Notes: a model not told the origin generated them from the sequence alone. A stretch of DNA of 64,000 bases from Bacillota bacterium (GCA_018818595.1 JAHIRM010000013.1:222526-286525); one strand, 5' to 3'; positions 1 through 9,228 are shown, numbered from the stretch's first letter. Translations and numbers: made by a program.

Positions 1-1
1 A

Positions 2-1060
2 TTTATCTTTTTAGACAAATTACTTGTCTTTTTTGGTGCAACTTCATCTAATATTGGCTATGCAAAAGATTATATGTCCATTATTTTATATGGATTAGTT
101 CCTTTATCGCTTTCTATGGTACTTAACAACCTTACAAGAGCAGAAGGAAGAGCAAAAGTAGCGATGATTTCTATGATGATTGGAACGCTTTTAAATATCG
201 TACTTGATCCGATTTTTATCTTTGATTTTGGGTTTGGCCTTGGAGTAAAAGGAGCAGCAATCGCTACAGTTATTTCTCAGTGTATTGCTTTTATTTACAT
301 CTTTATTCAAGCAATTTCTAAAAAATCTAATTTACATATTAACTTAAAGAAATGGTTTAAAATCGATTTTAAAACAGTAAATGAAGTTTTAATCATAGGA
401 ACTCCTACGTTCTTAAGAAATGCAACAGGTGCTTTTATTGCAATTATTATTTATAATCTAATTAATAAATATGCACAAGGAGATCCAGCAATTTATATTT
501 CAATATATGGAGTTATTAACCGAGTTATCTATTTTATCTTTATGCCAGGCTTTGGATTGGTTCAAGGATTAGCGCCAATTGTTGGCTTTAATTTTGGAGC
601 GAAGAATTATTTGAGATTAAAACAAGTGATTCTTTTTGCAACAAAAATGATTGCGGTTTACTTTTTTATTGGATTCGTATTTGTTCAACTTTTTGCACAT
701 ACTATCTTTGTGATGTTTAGTGAATCACACAATCAATTCTTCATCACTTATGGAACAAGTTCCTTTAAAATAATTTCGATAGGTTTTATCTTGGTTGGCT
801 TTCAAGTAGTAATTAGTGCCGTGTATCAATCGTTTGGTTATCCAATCCGTGCGACACTTGTTGCTTTATCAAGACAAATTCTTTTCTTTATTCCACTAGC
901 ATATTTATTTTCTTCTCTTTTTGGACTAGATGGAGTGTGGATTAGCTTTGCAGTTTCAGATCTACTTTCTGGACTTATTAGTATCATTTTAATGGTTTTT
1001 GAACTTAAAGCCATTCAAAAAAGAATTCTGTTTCAAACGACTGATTTTAATGCTTTGTAA
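2..1060 (+). CDS. MATE family multidrug/cation antiporter, 5' truncated by window edge
   Basis: This frame is open to the first base of the window, so the protein starts upstream; the first in-window ATG (74) is internal. About 352 residues of an inner-membrane MATE exporter are visible, which is roughly the last three quarters of a family member that is normally about 450 residues. The opening residues (FGATSSNIGYAKDY) match the loop that precedes the conserved MATE segment. At least eight hydrophobic segments follow, with the repeated pattern GxxxxLxxxLxxxFG typical of the second half of the family. MATE proteins export cationic compounds using Na+ or H+ gradients. The substrate cannot be told from sequence. 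No terminator hairpin is obvious after the stop. Confidence 0.85.
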   Translation, partial: FIFLDKLLVFFGATSSNIGYAKDYMSIILYGLVPLSLSMVLNNLTRAEGRAKVAMISMMIGTLLNIVLDPIFIFDFGFGLGVKGAAIATVISQCIAFIYIFIQAISKKSNLHINLKKWFKIDFKTVNEVLIIGTPTFLRNATGAFIAIIIYNLINKYAQGDPAIYISIYGVINRVIYFIFMPGFGLVQGLAPIVGFNFGAKNYLRLKQVILFATKMIAVYFFIGFVFVQLFAHTIFVMFSESHNQFFITYGTSSFKIISIGFILVGFQVVISAVYQSFGYPIRATLVALSRQILFFIPLAYLFSSLFGLDGVWISFAVSDLLSGLISIILMVFELKAIQKRILFQTTDFNAL

Positions 1061-1156
1061 TATAAACTGATTATTTTAAACATCAAAATGACAATTTTTT
1101 TAGTAAAAACCGCTCTATTTATTGTATAATAATAGTGCAAAGCTTTGGAGGATTAA

Positions 1157-2476
1157 ATGAATAAATCTAAATTACTCTATGGGATTCCTTATCTTATCTT
1201 ACTTAGTGTCTTAACACTGTTTTTTTGGACGTTTCAATTAGAGCAAATTGGCTTTTTGATTTTTTTAGCTGCTATCTTCCTCATTTTTGTATTGTTTAAA
1301 AATGTTATGCCATCCATTCCTATTTTACTTAACTCTTTATTCATGATTAGTCAAACAGAATGGACATTAAATAACATTCCTTTGTATTTATATCTAACAC
1401 CTATCGTTTTGATTTTGGGTATTGTGATTCACATCATTCGGTTTAAAGTTAACATATTTAAAGGCAAGATGACCTTAGGAATTGCTTTAATGTTTCTTGC
1501 GATGCTTTTATCTTCTATTAATGCCGAATTTATTAATATCAATTATATTTTTTATGGAGTAATTGGACTTGTATATGCTTTTATCTATTTCTTTTATGTT
1601 AATTCAATCAAAGGAAATCACATAGATTACTTACTTCAAATGATGATGATACTAGGAGTATTGATTTCTTTTGAAGTATTGATTTATTATATAAGAGTAG
1701 AAGATGTTCTGTATGCTTTAGAACACAAAACCATCGATCTTGGTTGGGGGATTTCTAATTTTATTGCGACCTATTTAATTATGTTTATTCCAACCACTTT
1801 TTATTTTGCTAAAACATCAAAAATTAATTTCTTCTGGATTTTCTTAGGAATTTTTGAAATACTCATGCTCTTTTTCACTCTTTCTAGAGGTGGCATTCTC
1901 GCATTCTTGCTTATTTTTATCTTAGTACTCATTTTCTTATTGAAATCGTCGAATTGGAAGTTAACTCTTTTAAATTTTGCTTTAACCATTGCGATATTAA
2001 CGTTGCTATCTATCTATAATTATGATTTGTTTTCCGCAATCTATGATAGATTTATGAATTTATTATTAGATGATTCTGGAAGAATAGAAATCTATAAAGA
2101 TGCTATTGCTACTTTTTTAGCACATCCATTATTTGGGGCAGGTATTTTTGCAAGGTTAGACGCTCTTGGAGATTATCGAATGTATCATAATACCATTCTA
2201 CATACTATGGCCACATTTGGAGCGGTTGGATTGATTGGTTTATTGATTCAATTTTATCAAATGTTTCGAGTGTTTGTCTATCAATTAAAACCTCAAACAC
2301 TTATTTTAAGTATTTCTGTTTTAGGGGCTATGGCGCATGGAATGATTGACAATGTCTACTTTATGCCACAATTTATGATTATGCTTTTTATAATCATTGC
2401 GGTCGTTGAAAATAGTAACAAGGCTTATTTAGAAACACATCAAATAGAACGGTTATCTGAAGGAGTTATTGCTTAA
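1157..2476 (+). CDS. O-antigen ligase/polymerase (Wzy-C)-like membrane protein
   Basis: A 439-residue protein with about eleven hydrophobic segments. It carries the family hallmarks: an LSRGG motif near residue 245 and, after a large outer loop, an HN-T-L-H motif (HNTILHTMATFGAVG) near residue 345. Members polymerise or ligate lipid-linked glycans on the outer face of the membrane. The RBS GGAGG at 1146-1150 and a TATAAT at 1125-1130 support the ATG at 1157. No glycosyltransferase lies beside it, so its substrate is unknown. The family call is good; the activity is inferred. Confidence 0.75.
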   Translation: MNKSKLLYGIPYLILLSVLTLFFWTFQLEQIGFLIFLAAIFLIFVLFKNVMPSIPILLNSLFMISQTEWTLNNIPLYLYLTPIVLILGIVIHIIRFKVNIFKGKMTLGIALMFLAMLLSSINAEFININYIFYGVIGLVYAFIYFFYVNSIKGNHIDYLLQMMMILGVLISFEVLIYYIRVEDVLYALEHKTIDLGWGISNFIATYLIMFIPTTFYFAKTSKINFFWIFLGIFEILMLFFTLSRGGILAFLLIFILVLIFLLKSSNWKLTLLNFALTIAILTLLSIYNYDLFSAIYDRFMNLLLDDSGRIEIYKDAIATFLAHPLFGAGIFARLDALGDYRMYHNTILHTMATFGAVGLIGLLIQFYQMFRVFVYQLKPQTLILSISVLGAMAHGMIDNVYFMPQFMIMLFIIIAVVENSNKAYLETHQIERLSEGVIA

Positions 2477-2524
2477 CTACTACTTTTTATGATTCATTTT
2501 GTTTCAAGAAATGAGGAATTTTTT

Positions 2525-3436
2525 ATGAATGCAAACAAAACAAAAAACAGATTATCGATTGCGTTTATTCTCAATTTATTATTTACCGTTTTTGAATTTG
2601 TTGGAGGTTTACTTACAAATAGTATCGCTTTATTATCAGATAGTATTCATGATTTAGGTGATTCTTTATCGATTGGACTATCAATGATTTTAGAATCAAA
2701 ATCAAAGAAGAAACCAGATAAAATTTATACGTATGGATACAAAAGATATTCTTTACTTGGAGGACTTATCTCATCAGTTGTTCTGCTGATAGGATCTACC
2801 ATCATTATCATTAAAGCTATACCTAGACTCATTCATCCGGAAATGATTGACGTAAATACGGTTTTATGGTTTGCGGTTATTGGTATTGTGGTAAATGGAA
2901 TTGCGGCTCTTAATGCTTCCAAAGGCAAATCGATAAATGAAAAAGTCATTAGTTTGCATTTGTTTGAAGATGTTTTGGGATGGGTAGCACTTTTAATCGC
3001 AAGTATCATTATGAGCTTTAGTGATTTTTACATTTTAGATGCGATTTTATCGATTGTTTTTACTCTTTATATCTTGTTTCATGTTTTTAAGAATATGAGG
3101 CAAATTGTTTATGTGTTTTTAGAAAAAGCGCCTACAGAACCTTCGATTTCTTCCATTAAAAAAACCTTAATAGATGGAAAGATTATTTTAGATATTCATC
3201 ATATCCATTATTGGAGTTTAGAAGGAGAAATTCCTTTACTGACACTCCACGCTGTAATTAAACAAGATACTTCAAAAGAAGAACTAATGAAAGCACAAGA
3301 GAAAATGCATCAACTACTTGAAGAATTAAAAATCTTGCATGCGACGATTGAAATTGAATTTGAGAATTCCAAATGTCATGGTAAGGATTGTGAAGATTTA
3401 GAAACAGCGCAAAGTTTCAACCATCATCATCACTAA
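2525..3436 (+). CDS. cation diffusion facilitator (CDF) family metal exporter
   Basis: A 303-residue CDF transporter with six membrane segments. The metal-site motif HDLGDS lies in the second segment, and a second histidine/aspartate pair (HLFEDVLGW) lies in the fifth. A cytosolic ferredoxin-like C-terminal domain follows, ending in CHGKDCED and a run of four histidines. CDF proteins exchange Zn2+ or similar divalent metals for protons, and the His/Cys tail fits metal sensing. The start at 2525 is chosen because GAGGA at 2513-2517 sits 7 bases upstream; an in-frame ATG at 2489 has no such site. It is 48 bases downstream of the preceding membrane gene and may be co-transcribed with it. Confidence 0.88.
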   Translation: MNANKTKNRLSIAFILNLLFTVFEFVGGLLTNSIALLSDSIHDLGDSLSIGLSMILESKSKKKPDKIYTYGYKRYSLLGGLISSVVLLIGSTIIIIKAIPRLIHPEMIDVNTVLWFAVIGIVVNGIAALNASKGKSINEKVISLHLFEDVLGWVALLIASIIMSFSDFYILDAILSIVFTLYILFHVFKNMRQIVYVFLEKAPTEPSISSIKKTLIDGKIILDIHHIHYWSLEGEIPLLTLHAVIKQDTSKEELMKAQEKMHQLLEELKILHATIEIEFENSKCHGKDCEDLETAQSFNHHHH

Positions 3437-3475
3437 AAAAAAGACTCTTCTACATTGAATGTAGAGGAGTCTTTT
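3437..3475. terminator. bidirectional intrinsic terminator
   Basis: An 18-bp near-perfect stem (AAAAGACTCTTCTACATT and its complement, one wobble pair, 2-base loop) has A/T runs on both sides. It separates the converging CDF gene and the minus-strand lipoprotein gene. Confidence 0.85.
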
Positions 3476-3491
3476 CTAAAAAAGGATAGAT

Positions 3492-4679
3492 TTATAAGTT
3501 CGAATTATCTAATGTATCGTCATCTGTATCATCATCATCGTCATCATTGTTAGAGTTTCCATTGTTTTCTCCGTAATAATGTCCGTGATGTTGTTGGTAC
3601 TCATGCATGTATTGATCGCCATCATCTTGAACTTGGTAAGAATAGATTACTTCGCCAGTTACTTCATCAATTGTTGCGATTAATTTGATTTGGCCAGATT
3701 CTTCCGTTCCATCTGCAGTTACTAATTCATAACGAATTTTAATATAAGTAACGCCATCTTCTGTTTCTTCTTTGTATTCAAATGAGGCAGAAGCTAAACC
3801 TTCAACGATTTCAAGTTTTACTTTTAATTCATTATCTTCGTTTGAAATTTTAACTTTGCTTTCAGAAGTAACAATACCATCTTGAACAACTTCAAAGAAA
3901 AATTTGCTTTCTTCGCCATCGTTTTCAGTTTTGTATTCTACTTTAACATAATTATCTTGATCGATATAAGAACGAAGTCTTAATACTTCTTCATCATCTT
4001 CAACGATTTGTTTTCCTTCAACATTGTAAACAAGATCGCCATCTACTAAGATTCCAGTAATAAGATATTTAACTGAATCATCTTCGTCATCTTCAAAACA
4101 GAAATTATGTTCATTGTCTTGATCTTGCATCATGTCTTGATCCATAGAAAGTGGATCGGTAATTGTAGTCTCTGTGTCTGTAGTTGTTACTTCAGGTTCT
4201 TCCGTTGTAACAGTAGTAGTTGTAGTATCGTCTATGACAACATCGGTTGCATAACTTTCTTCATTGTAGTAAAGAATATAAGTATGAGGATTTCCAAGTA
4301 AATCAACAGAAGTATAAGTCATCATATATTCCCATTCTGGTAAATCCGAGACAGCTTGAGTAACGGTTAACCCGTTGTCGCTTCCTAAGAATTGTTCCAC
4401 CATTGCTAAGTAACGATTGATTTCATCGATTTCAGTACTTACAATTGGTTCCTCCACGATTGGAGTTTCAGTTGTGTCTTCAAGTACAACAAGGCCTACT
4501 GGTAAAGCTGTAGCTTGAACAGTACTTAATTCAATAAGGCTAGATGCGGAAACAGCTTGTAATGCAAATACTTGATTATCTGTTTCTAAAACTACTTCTT
4601 CAATAATTGGAGCACTTGTACAAGCAAATACACCAAGTCCCATCGCAAATACGAAAAGGGTTGCTAATAATTTTTTCAT
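3492..4679 (-). CDS. secreted acidic lipoprotein, paralogue of the neighbouring sigma-operon sensor
   Basis: A 395-residue protein with a lipoprotein signal (hydrophobic start, VFAC lipobox, Cys at residue 20), so probably anchored to the outer face of the membrane. The body is rich in Asp/Glu and Thr and predicted mostly beta. The C-terminus holds a His/Tyr stretch and runs of Asp (DDDDDD). Residues 20-140 align with the outer domain of the membrane protein at 4779-6017: both have an LQAVSA/FQAVSA segment followed by TEIDEINRYL versus SEIDIINKYL, then DLLGN and LYYN. The RBS AGGAGGAAATTT lies directly upstream. It has its own ECF-like promoter (4712-4740). No known function is recognised; surface stress response or metal/cation binding is speculation. 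Confidence 0.8.
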   Translation of the reverse strand: MKKLLATLFVFAMGLGVFACTSAPIIEEVVLETDNQVFALQAVSASSLIELSTVQATALPVGLVVLEDTTETPIVEEPIVSTEIDEINRYLAMVEQFLGSDNGLTVTQAVSDLPEWEYMMTYTSVDLLGNPHTYILYYNEESYATDVVIDDTTTTTVTTEEPEVTTTDTETTITDPLSMDQDMMQDQDNEHNFCFEDDEDDSVKYLITGILVDGDLVYNVEGKQIVEDDEEVLRLRSYIDQDNYVKVEYKTENDGEESKFFFEVVQDGIVTSESKVKISNEDNELKVKLEIVEGLASASFEYKEETEDGVTYIKIRYELVTADGTEESGQIKLIATIDEVTGEVIYSYQVQDDGDQYMHEYQQHHGHYYGENNGNSNNDDDDDDTDDDTLDNSNL

Positions 4680-4711
4680 AAAATTTCCTCCTAAATATAT
4701 TTATCTATTTC

Positions 4712-4740
4712 ATATACGTAAAAATATGCTTTTTTATTGG
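4712..4740 (-). promoter_or_regulatory. ECF-type promoter of the paralogous lipoprotein
   Basis: On the minus strand CCAATAAAAA is followed by 11 bases and then ACGTATAT. The identical two blocks at identical spacing lie upstream of the ECF sigma gene (6629-6657). The CGTA core and the 22-base distance between blocks resemble ECF -35/-10 geometry. The -10 block is 33 bases before the start codon. Confidence 0.7.
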
Positions 4741-4743
4741 AAA

Positions 4744-4775
4744 AAAAAGTTAATACTTTAAAAAGTATAACTTTT
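4744..4775 (-). terminator. terminator of the sigma/sensor operon
   Basis: A hairpin (AAAAAGTTATACTTT pairing with AAAGTATTAACTTTTT, one bulge) is followed on the minus strand by a T-run. It lies just after the stop of the 4779-6017 gene and separates it from the lipoprotein's own promoter. Confidence 0.75.
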
Positions 4776-4778
4776 TCT

Positions 4779-6017
4779 TTAAATAACATTCAAATTTTTG
4801 ATCGAAGTTATTAAATAATCTTCGTTGTAACAATTTTTACCACAATTATCACTTCGTCCTGGACATTGTGATGTAGTAGTATTTGTATCGTTTGAATCAT
4901 CAGAATCATCATCGGTAGTAAAATCATCATCATTTGCTTGAGTATTTCCTTTGTCTTGTCGATTACAAATAATTTCATCGGTATCTTCATTTTCGGTAAT
5001 CGTATAGCGATATTGATACATTCCAGAGACTTGATTCATTTCAACAGATACATCGATTTGACCAACTAATGAGGTTTCGTTGTTTAAGATATAATTTACA
5101 CTGAATCCAGAATTTGCTGCTCCATTGTCAGCTTTTTCAATATTCATTTGGCAGTTTTCGTTTTGAAAACGAGTATTAATTTTTGCTTTAATGGAAGTAT
5201 TTGTTAAGTCTAAAGAAATTTCGCTTTCGTTAATTAAACTTGCATTCTCATATATTTTATATAAAAACTTTTGTCCGGTAGTGTCGGTAATGTCTTGTAC
5301 GATAACATAATTGTTTTCATCGATTGAAGCTTGGAATTGTGATTGAATTACTTCACCTGAGTTACTTAATTCGCCATGAATGGTATAGGTTATTTCGTTA
5401 TGAATCATAATTCCGTCTATTAGTTCTAAATCTCCGTCTTGAGTGGTGTTATAGTATAGTTGAAATTGAACTAAATTTCCGAGTAAATCCATACTTTTAA
5501 ATGAAATTTGAGTTTGATAAGCATCATCTTCAGACAGTTTGCTTTGATAAAGAAGAGTTTCTTTGTTACCAATCACAACTTCCATCATGTTTAAGTACTT
5601 ATTAATGATATCAATTTCTGACTCAATGACAGATGTCGTCTCAATTCCTCCAAGAAGTAAAATAGAAGGAGTATCACTGGTCATAGATAAACTAAGTGGT
5701 GTTGTAAAAGATTCAGAAAGTAAGGAGGTAGCTGATACTGCTTGAAATCCAATTATTTCCGTTTCATTTTCAAGCGCTGCCTCATAAGGAGATACTGGAT
5801 TCGATAATGAATTAAAAATAAGGACAGAAGAAACTAGTATAAATAAGAAAGAAAAAGAATAAGTTAAGACTCTTCGAAGAGAGGTGAAAGGTTTAGCGTT
5901 TTCTTCTTGAAAAGCTGGAATAATCTCAATCGAAGATAAATCAATCTTGTTTAAAATTTCTGGCATTTCTTTTAATGCTGTTTCTCGAATCAACATTTTT
6001 ATTTGTCTTGTTTTCAT
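4779..6017 (-). CDS. single-pass membrane protein, putative anti-sigma/sensor of the ECF sigma factor
   Basis: A 412-residue protein. Residues 1-55 are charged and predicted cytosolic; one membrane segment follows (about 58-75, SFSFLFILVSSVLIF), then an outer domain of about 330 residues. The outer domain resembles the lipoprotein at 3492-4679 and likewise has an Asp-rich stretch before the C-terminus. It starts 2 bases after the sigma gene's stop, with AAGGAG upstream, so the pair is translationally linked. A cytosolic N-terminus, one membrane span and location directly behind an ECF sigma gene are the usual layout of an anti-sigma factor, but no zinc-containing or RsgI-type domain is recognised. 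The role is therefore inferred from position and topology. Confidence 0.7.
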   Translation of the reverse strand: MKTRQIKMLIRETALKEMPEILNKIDLSSIEIIPAFQEENAKPFTSLRRVLTYSFSFLFILVSSVLIFNSLSNPVSPYEAALENETEIIGFQAVSATSLLSESFTTPLSLSMTSDTPSILLLGGIETTSVIESEIDIINKYLNMMEVVIGNKETLLYQSKLSEDDAYQTQISFKSMDLLGNLVQFQLYYNTTQDGDLELIDGIMIHNEITYTIHGELSNSGEVIQSQFQASIDENNYVIVQDITDTTGQKFLYKIYENASLINESEISLDLTNTSIKAKINTRFQNENCQMNIEKADNGAANSGFSVNYILNNETSLVGQIDVSVEMNQVSGMYQYRYTITENEDTDEIICNRQDKGNTQANDDDFTTDDDSDDSNDTNTTTSQCPGRSDNCGKNCYNEDYLITSIKNLNVI

Positions 6018-6019
6018 GA

Positions 6020-6547
6020 TTACTCCTTTCTAACGGTGTCTTTTAGTTTTTTTATACCTTTATTATAGATCCATAAGACAGTGCCTAATGGTTTGTCTAG
6101 TGTCTTTGCAATATCTTTAAACTTAGTATTTGAAACGATTCTTAATAAAACAACTTGTCTTTCTTCATCATCAAGAGGTTTCAGTAATTCATTTACTTCA
6201 TGAGGAGATGAATCATTTTCTAAAGAAGCCGCTTTGTCAAAAATATAAGATTGTTCTTGCGGATCATAGGCAGTTACATTATGATTTTTGCGATAAAAAT
6301 CAATTGCTATGTTTTTTGCGATTTGCAAAAGCCAAGCGTTAAAATTACGACCTATTTGGTAAGAATTAATATTTTTAAGCATTTTGATATATGTTTCTTG
6401 CATCAAATCTTCGGTTTCGCTTTTATCTTTTACAATCGAGATAATTATCGAGAACACGCCTCTTTTTGTATGCTCATAAACAAGCTCAAATGCCTTATCG
6501 TCCTTTAGTTTTAGTAATTCGATATAGTCATCGAAGTTTATATACAT
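6020..6547 (-). CDS. ECF-subfamily RNA polymerase sigma factor
   Basis: A 175-residue sigma-70 family protein of ECF size. Region 2 (about residues 10-85) contains DLMQETYIKMLKNI and the -10-binding stretch FNAWLLQIAKNIAIDFYRK. Region 4 (about 115-172) holds a helix-turn-helix (FKDIAKTLDKPLGTVLWIYNKG). It would direct core polymerase to a small regulon. The matching promoters at 6629-6657 and 4712-4740 suggest it activates its own operon and the downstream lipoprotein gene. The next gene probably encodes its membrane-bound antagonist. Confidence 0.9.
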   Translation of the reverse strand: MYINFDDYIELLKLKDDKAFELVYEHTKRGVFSIIISIVKDKSETEDLMQETYIKMLKNINSYQIGRNFNAWLLQIAKNIAIDFYRKNHNVTAYDPQEQSYIFDKAASLENDSSPHEVNELLKPLDDEERQVVLLRIVSNTKFKDIAKTLDKPLGTVLWIYNKGIKKLKDTVRKE

Positions 6548-6628
6548 TCCCGTTCACCACCTTGATGATAATTATACCATATCAAGTTATATTGTGAACT
6601 CAATTCACTAAAAGAATTTTCTTACCTA

Positions 6629-6657
6629 ATATACGTTATTGTGTACGTTTTTATTGG
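6629..6657 (-). promoter_or_regulatory. ECF-type promoter of the sigma operon (autoregulation)
   Basis: The minus strand reads CCAATAAAAA, 11 bases, ACGTATAT, the same two blocks and spacing as at 4712-4740. The -10 block is 82 bases upstream of the sigma start codon. Blocks shared between two otherwise unlike intergenic regions argue for recognition by the same sigma factor. Confidence 0.7.
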
Positions 6658-6680
6658 TATGTTTTAATTTTATTGTTTGA

Positions 6681-6709
6681 TTGCGTTTACAAAGAGGAGA
6701 ATTTATAAT
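6681..6709 (+). promoter_or_regulatory. housekeeping-type promoter for the HGSNAT-like gene
   Basis: TTGCGT, a 17-base spacer and TATAAT, with a second overlapping TATAAT at 6709-6714, 34 bases before the start codon. Confidence 0.55.
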
Positions 6710-6742
6710 ATAATCTTGACATAATGAATATGGGTGAAATTG

Positions 6743-7543
6743 ATGGAAAAAGTAAAAAAATACCGAATTTGGGAATTAGATTTTTTAAGAGGGTTAGCCA
6801 TTTTATTAATGGTGTTTGATCATTTAATGTTCGATTTAAAAAGTTTACCAAATTGGTTTAGTAATTTTTACTCCGTTGGAAGTCCTTTTATGGAATGGTT
6901 ATATGATTTTGCCTCTTTGTATTGGGAATCTGCTCTTAGGGCATATGGGCATATTGTGTTCGTAGCGATTTTTTTACTGGTCTCAGGTATCAGTTTTAAT
7001 TTCAGCCGTTCCAATTTAAAACGAGGATTAAAATTTTTAGCTGTAGCCATTATAATATCTGTTATTACTATGACAACCGAAGTCGTTTCAGGATTGCAAA
7101 TAGGTATTCTATTTGGAATCATTCACTTATTTGCGGTTGGAACACTTCTTACTTATTTGTTTCGTAAAATTTGGAATAATGATGTATTTATCTTAGCCCT
7201 TGGTCTCATTATTATTGGAATTGGATTTTATATTGAGTGGTGGAAAGTTTCTTATTATGAAACCATTACTTTTTCCAGATTTTTTGAAATTATCATAGGT
7301 TTAAAAGGATACGGTGCAGACTATTTTGGAATCATCCCTTACACTGGCGTAATAATGGTTGGTACCGTACTTGGAAATTTATTCTATTCGAAAAGAGTCT
7401 CGCTACTTCCAGGTCTTGATAAAAAATGGAACCGTCCTTTTGTCTTTGCTGGACAAAAATCTTTAATTATATTTGTAACACATCAACTTGTTATTTTAAC
7501 TTTAGTATATCTTTTGGGGTATCTTTTAGGTTATAGACTATAA
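6743..7543 (+). CDS. HGSNAT/DUF1624-family membrane protein
   Basis: A 266-residue integral membrane protein with about seven hydrophobic segments. Its start (RIWELDFLRGLAILLMVFDH) is the signature of the heparan-alpha-glucosaminide acetyltransferase catalytic-domain family (DUF1624), in which a histidine after the first segment is thought to be acetylated from cytosolic acetyl-CoA. The histidine is present (DH). In bacteria the substrate is unknown; membrane or envelope acetylation is inferred. The start ATG is preceded by GGGTGA at 5 bases; GTG (6734) and TTG (6740) in the same frame are less likely. The next gene follows after 18 bases with AGGAGGA, so the two are probably an operon. Confidence 0.8.
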   Translation: MEKVKKYRIWELDFLRGLAILLMVFDHLMFDLKSLPNWFSNFYSVGSPFMEWLYDFASLYWESALRAYGHIVFVAIFLLVSGISFNFSRSNLKRGLKFLAVAIIISVITMTTEVVSGLQIGILFGIIHLFAVGTLLTYLFRKIWNNDVFILALGLIIIGIGFYIEWWKVSYYETITFSRFFEIIIGLKGYGADYFGIIPYTGVIMVGTVLGNLFYSKRVSLLPGLDKKWNRPFVFAGQKSLIIFVTHQLVILTLVYLLGYLLGYRL

Positions 7544-7561
7544 ATTAGGAGGAATGATTTA

Positions 7562-9181
7562 ATGAATACAAATTTATCATTATACGATGCAATCAAAGAC
7601 ACCAACGCAAGAATTCCACAAAATAATGCATTATTATTTATGGACAAATTCATTACGTACGAAGCATTAATTAAGCGAATTAATCAAGTAAGTGAATCTC
7701 TATTAAAGCTTAAGATTACTTCAAAAGATGTCGTAACAATGGCAATGCCTAATATATTTGAGGCTATTTATGCATTCTATGCAGTAAACAAAATAGGAGC
7801 AATTTGCCATATGGTCCATCCATTTACGCCTCCCAACCAAATGAGAAGGTTTATGGAAAAAACAGGAAGTAAGACGCTTATTGTTGTGGATACATTTTAC
7901 GATCATTATAAAGAGTTGTTAGCTGATTCATCCATCACAATGATTCTTGCAAATCCTACATCAGAATTTGGAATGATTAAAAAAATTGGATACAAATTAA
8001 TTAACGCAAAAAAATTAAAAGGAATCGTATACTCAGATAAAGTTCTTTCTTTTAATGCATTGTTAAAGGAATCTTCCATTACAAGAAATGATGAAATTGA
8101 CCCAAAAAGAACCGCTGTATATCTACACAGTGGTGGAACATTAGGTGAACCAAAAACAATTGAATTGTCAAGTTTTGCCATTAATAGTTTAGCAGCTAAA
8201 ACTTCATTTATTTTAGGTGAAAGTCAGTTTTCAAATAAATACATGCTTGCAGTTTTACCGATGTTTCATGGGTTTGGATTATGTATGGGCGTTCATGCAA
8301 TGCTTTGTAATGGCGGAATTAACACATTAATGCCAAAATTTGATGCGCTTCAAGCAATTAAATTGCTTAAGAAAAATCAAATTAATTATGTTATTGGAGT
8401 TCCTTCTTTATTTGAAAACTTATTAAGCAAACCTGAAATCAGAGGGACACATCTACAAAATCTTCACCAAGCATTTGTGGGGGGAGATTATGTTGCTTTG
8501 GATTTAAAAAACAGATTTGATCGTTTGATGAAAGAATTTGGATCAAAAGCAAGATTGTTAGAAGGATATGGGTTAACAGAAGTTGTTACTGTTTGTTCGG
8601 TTAACACGTTAAAAGAACATGTACAAACAAGTGTTGGAAAACCTCTTCCAGGAATTGATATGAAAATTGTCGATGTAGAGACAAGAGCAATACTTGAAAC
8701 CAATGTGCCAGGAGAAATTATTGTAGCTGGTGATACGATGATGAATGGATATTTAGAAGATGATGAAACGAACGCTTCAACCTTCTTAATAGATGATAAA
8801 TCCAAAAAATGGATTCTAACAGGAGATTTTGGTTTTTTAGATTCAGAAGGCTATGTTCATTTTAAACAAAGATTAAAACGAATAATTAAAGTTTCTGGAA
8901 TCCCAGTTTTACCTGCAGAAATCGAAAATTTATTGATGAATTTTAAAGAAATTAAAGAAGTTGCCGCAGTAGGCGTTCCTGATATCGAAAAAGGATTTAT
9001 GATTAAATTATTTGTCGTTACAGATAATTCCGTTTCAACTGCTATTTTAAATGAAAAAATACATAAAGCAATCAAATCAGAATTATCGATGTATGCTATT
9101 CCCAAAGAAATCGTGTATTTAGATTCTTTGCCCAAAACAATTATTGGAAAGATTGATACGAGAAAATTAGAAACGATGTAA
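7562..9181 (+). CDS. AMP-forming acyl-CoA synthetase/ligase (ANL superfamily)
   Basis: A 539-residue adenylate-forming enzyme that would activate a carboxylic acid with ATP and transfer it to CoA or another thiol. Core motifs in order: the phosphate-binding loop HSGGTLGEPK (about residue 188, a variant of the usual TSGTTGxPK), LLEGYGLTEV (about 335), LTGDFGFLDSEGYVHFKQR (about 420) and the C-terminal PKTIIGKIDTRK, whose lysine serves adenylation. The length is normal. It follows the HGSNAT-like gene closely and precedes a converging TetR gene, a frequent partner of fatty-acid genes, so lipid or acyl metabolism is a reasonable guess. The exact substrate is not determined. Confidence 0.88.
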   Translation: MNTNLSLYDAIKDTNARIPQNNALLFMDKFITYEALIKRINQVSESLLKLKITSKDVVTMAMPNIFEAIYAFYAVNKIGAICHMVHPFTPPNQMRRFMEKTGSKTLIVVDTFYDHYKELLADSSITMILANPTSEFGMIKKIGYKLINAKKLKGIVYSDKVLSFNALLKESSITRNDEIDPKRTAVYLHSGGTLGEPKTIELSSFAINSLAAKTSFILGESQFSNKYMLAVLPMFHGFGLCMGVHAMLCNGGINTLMPKFDALQAIKLLKKNQINYVIGVPSLFENLLSKPEIRGTHLQNLHQAFVGGDYVALDLKNRFDRLMKEFGSKARLLEGYGLTEVVTVCSVNTLKEHVQTSVGKPLPGIDMKIVDVETRAILETNVPGEIIVAGDTMMNGYLEDDETNASTFLIDDKSKKWILTGDFGFLDSEGYVHFKQRLKRIIKVSGIPVLPAEIENLLMNFKEIKEVAAVGVPDIEKGFMIKLFVVTDNSVSTAILNEKIHKAIKSELSMYAIPKEIVYLDSLPKTIIGKIDTRKLETM

Positions 9182-9182
9182 A

Positions 9183-9208
9183 AAAAACGACCATAAATGG
9201 TCGTTTTT
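9183..9208. terminator. bidirectional intrinsic terminator
   Basis: Perfect 11-bp stem AAAAACGACCA/TGGTCGTTTTT with a 4-base loop between the converging synthetase and TetR genes. Confidence 0.85.
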
Positions 9209-9228
9209 ATTTCATGCAGTATTTTTGT

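Noticed and set aside
7721..9135. Several open frames of 60-105 codons on the minus strand inside the acyl-CoA synthetase gene
   Set aside because: They lie fully opposite a well-conserved gene, have no ribosome sites and read like reverse complements of its codons.
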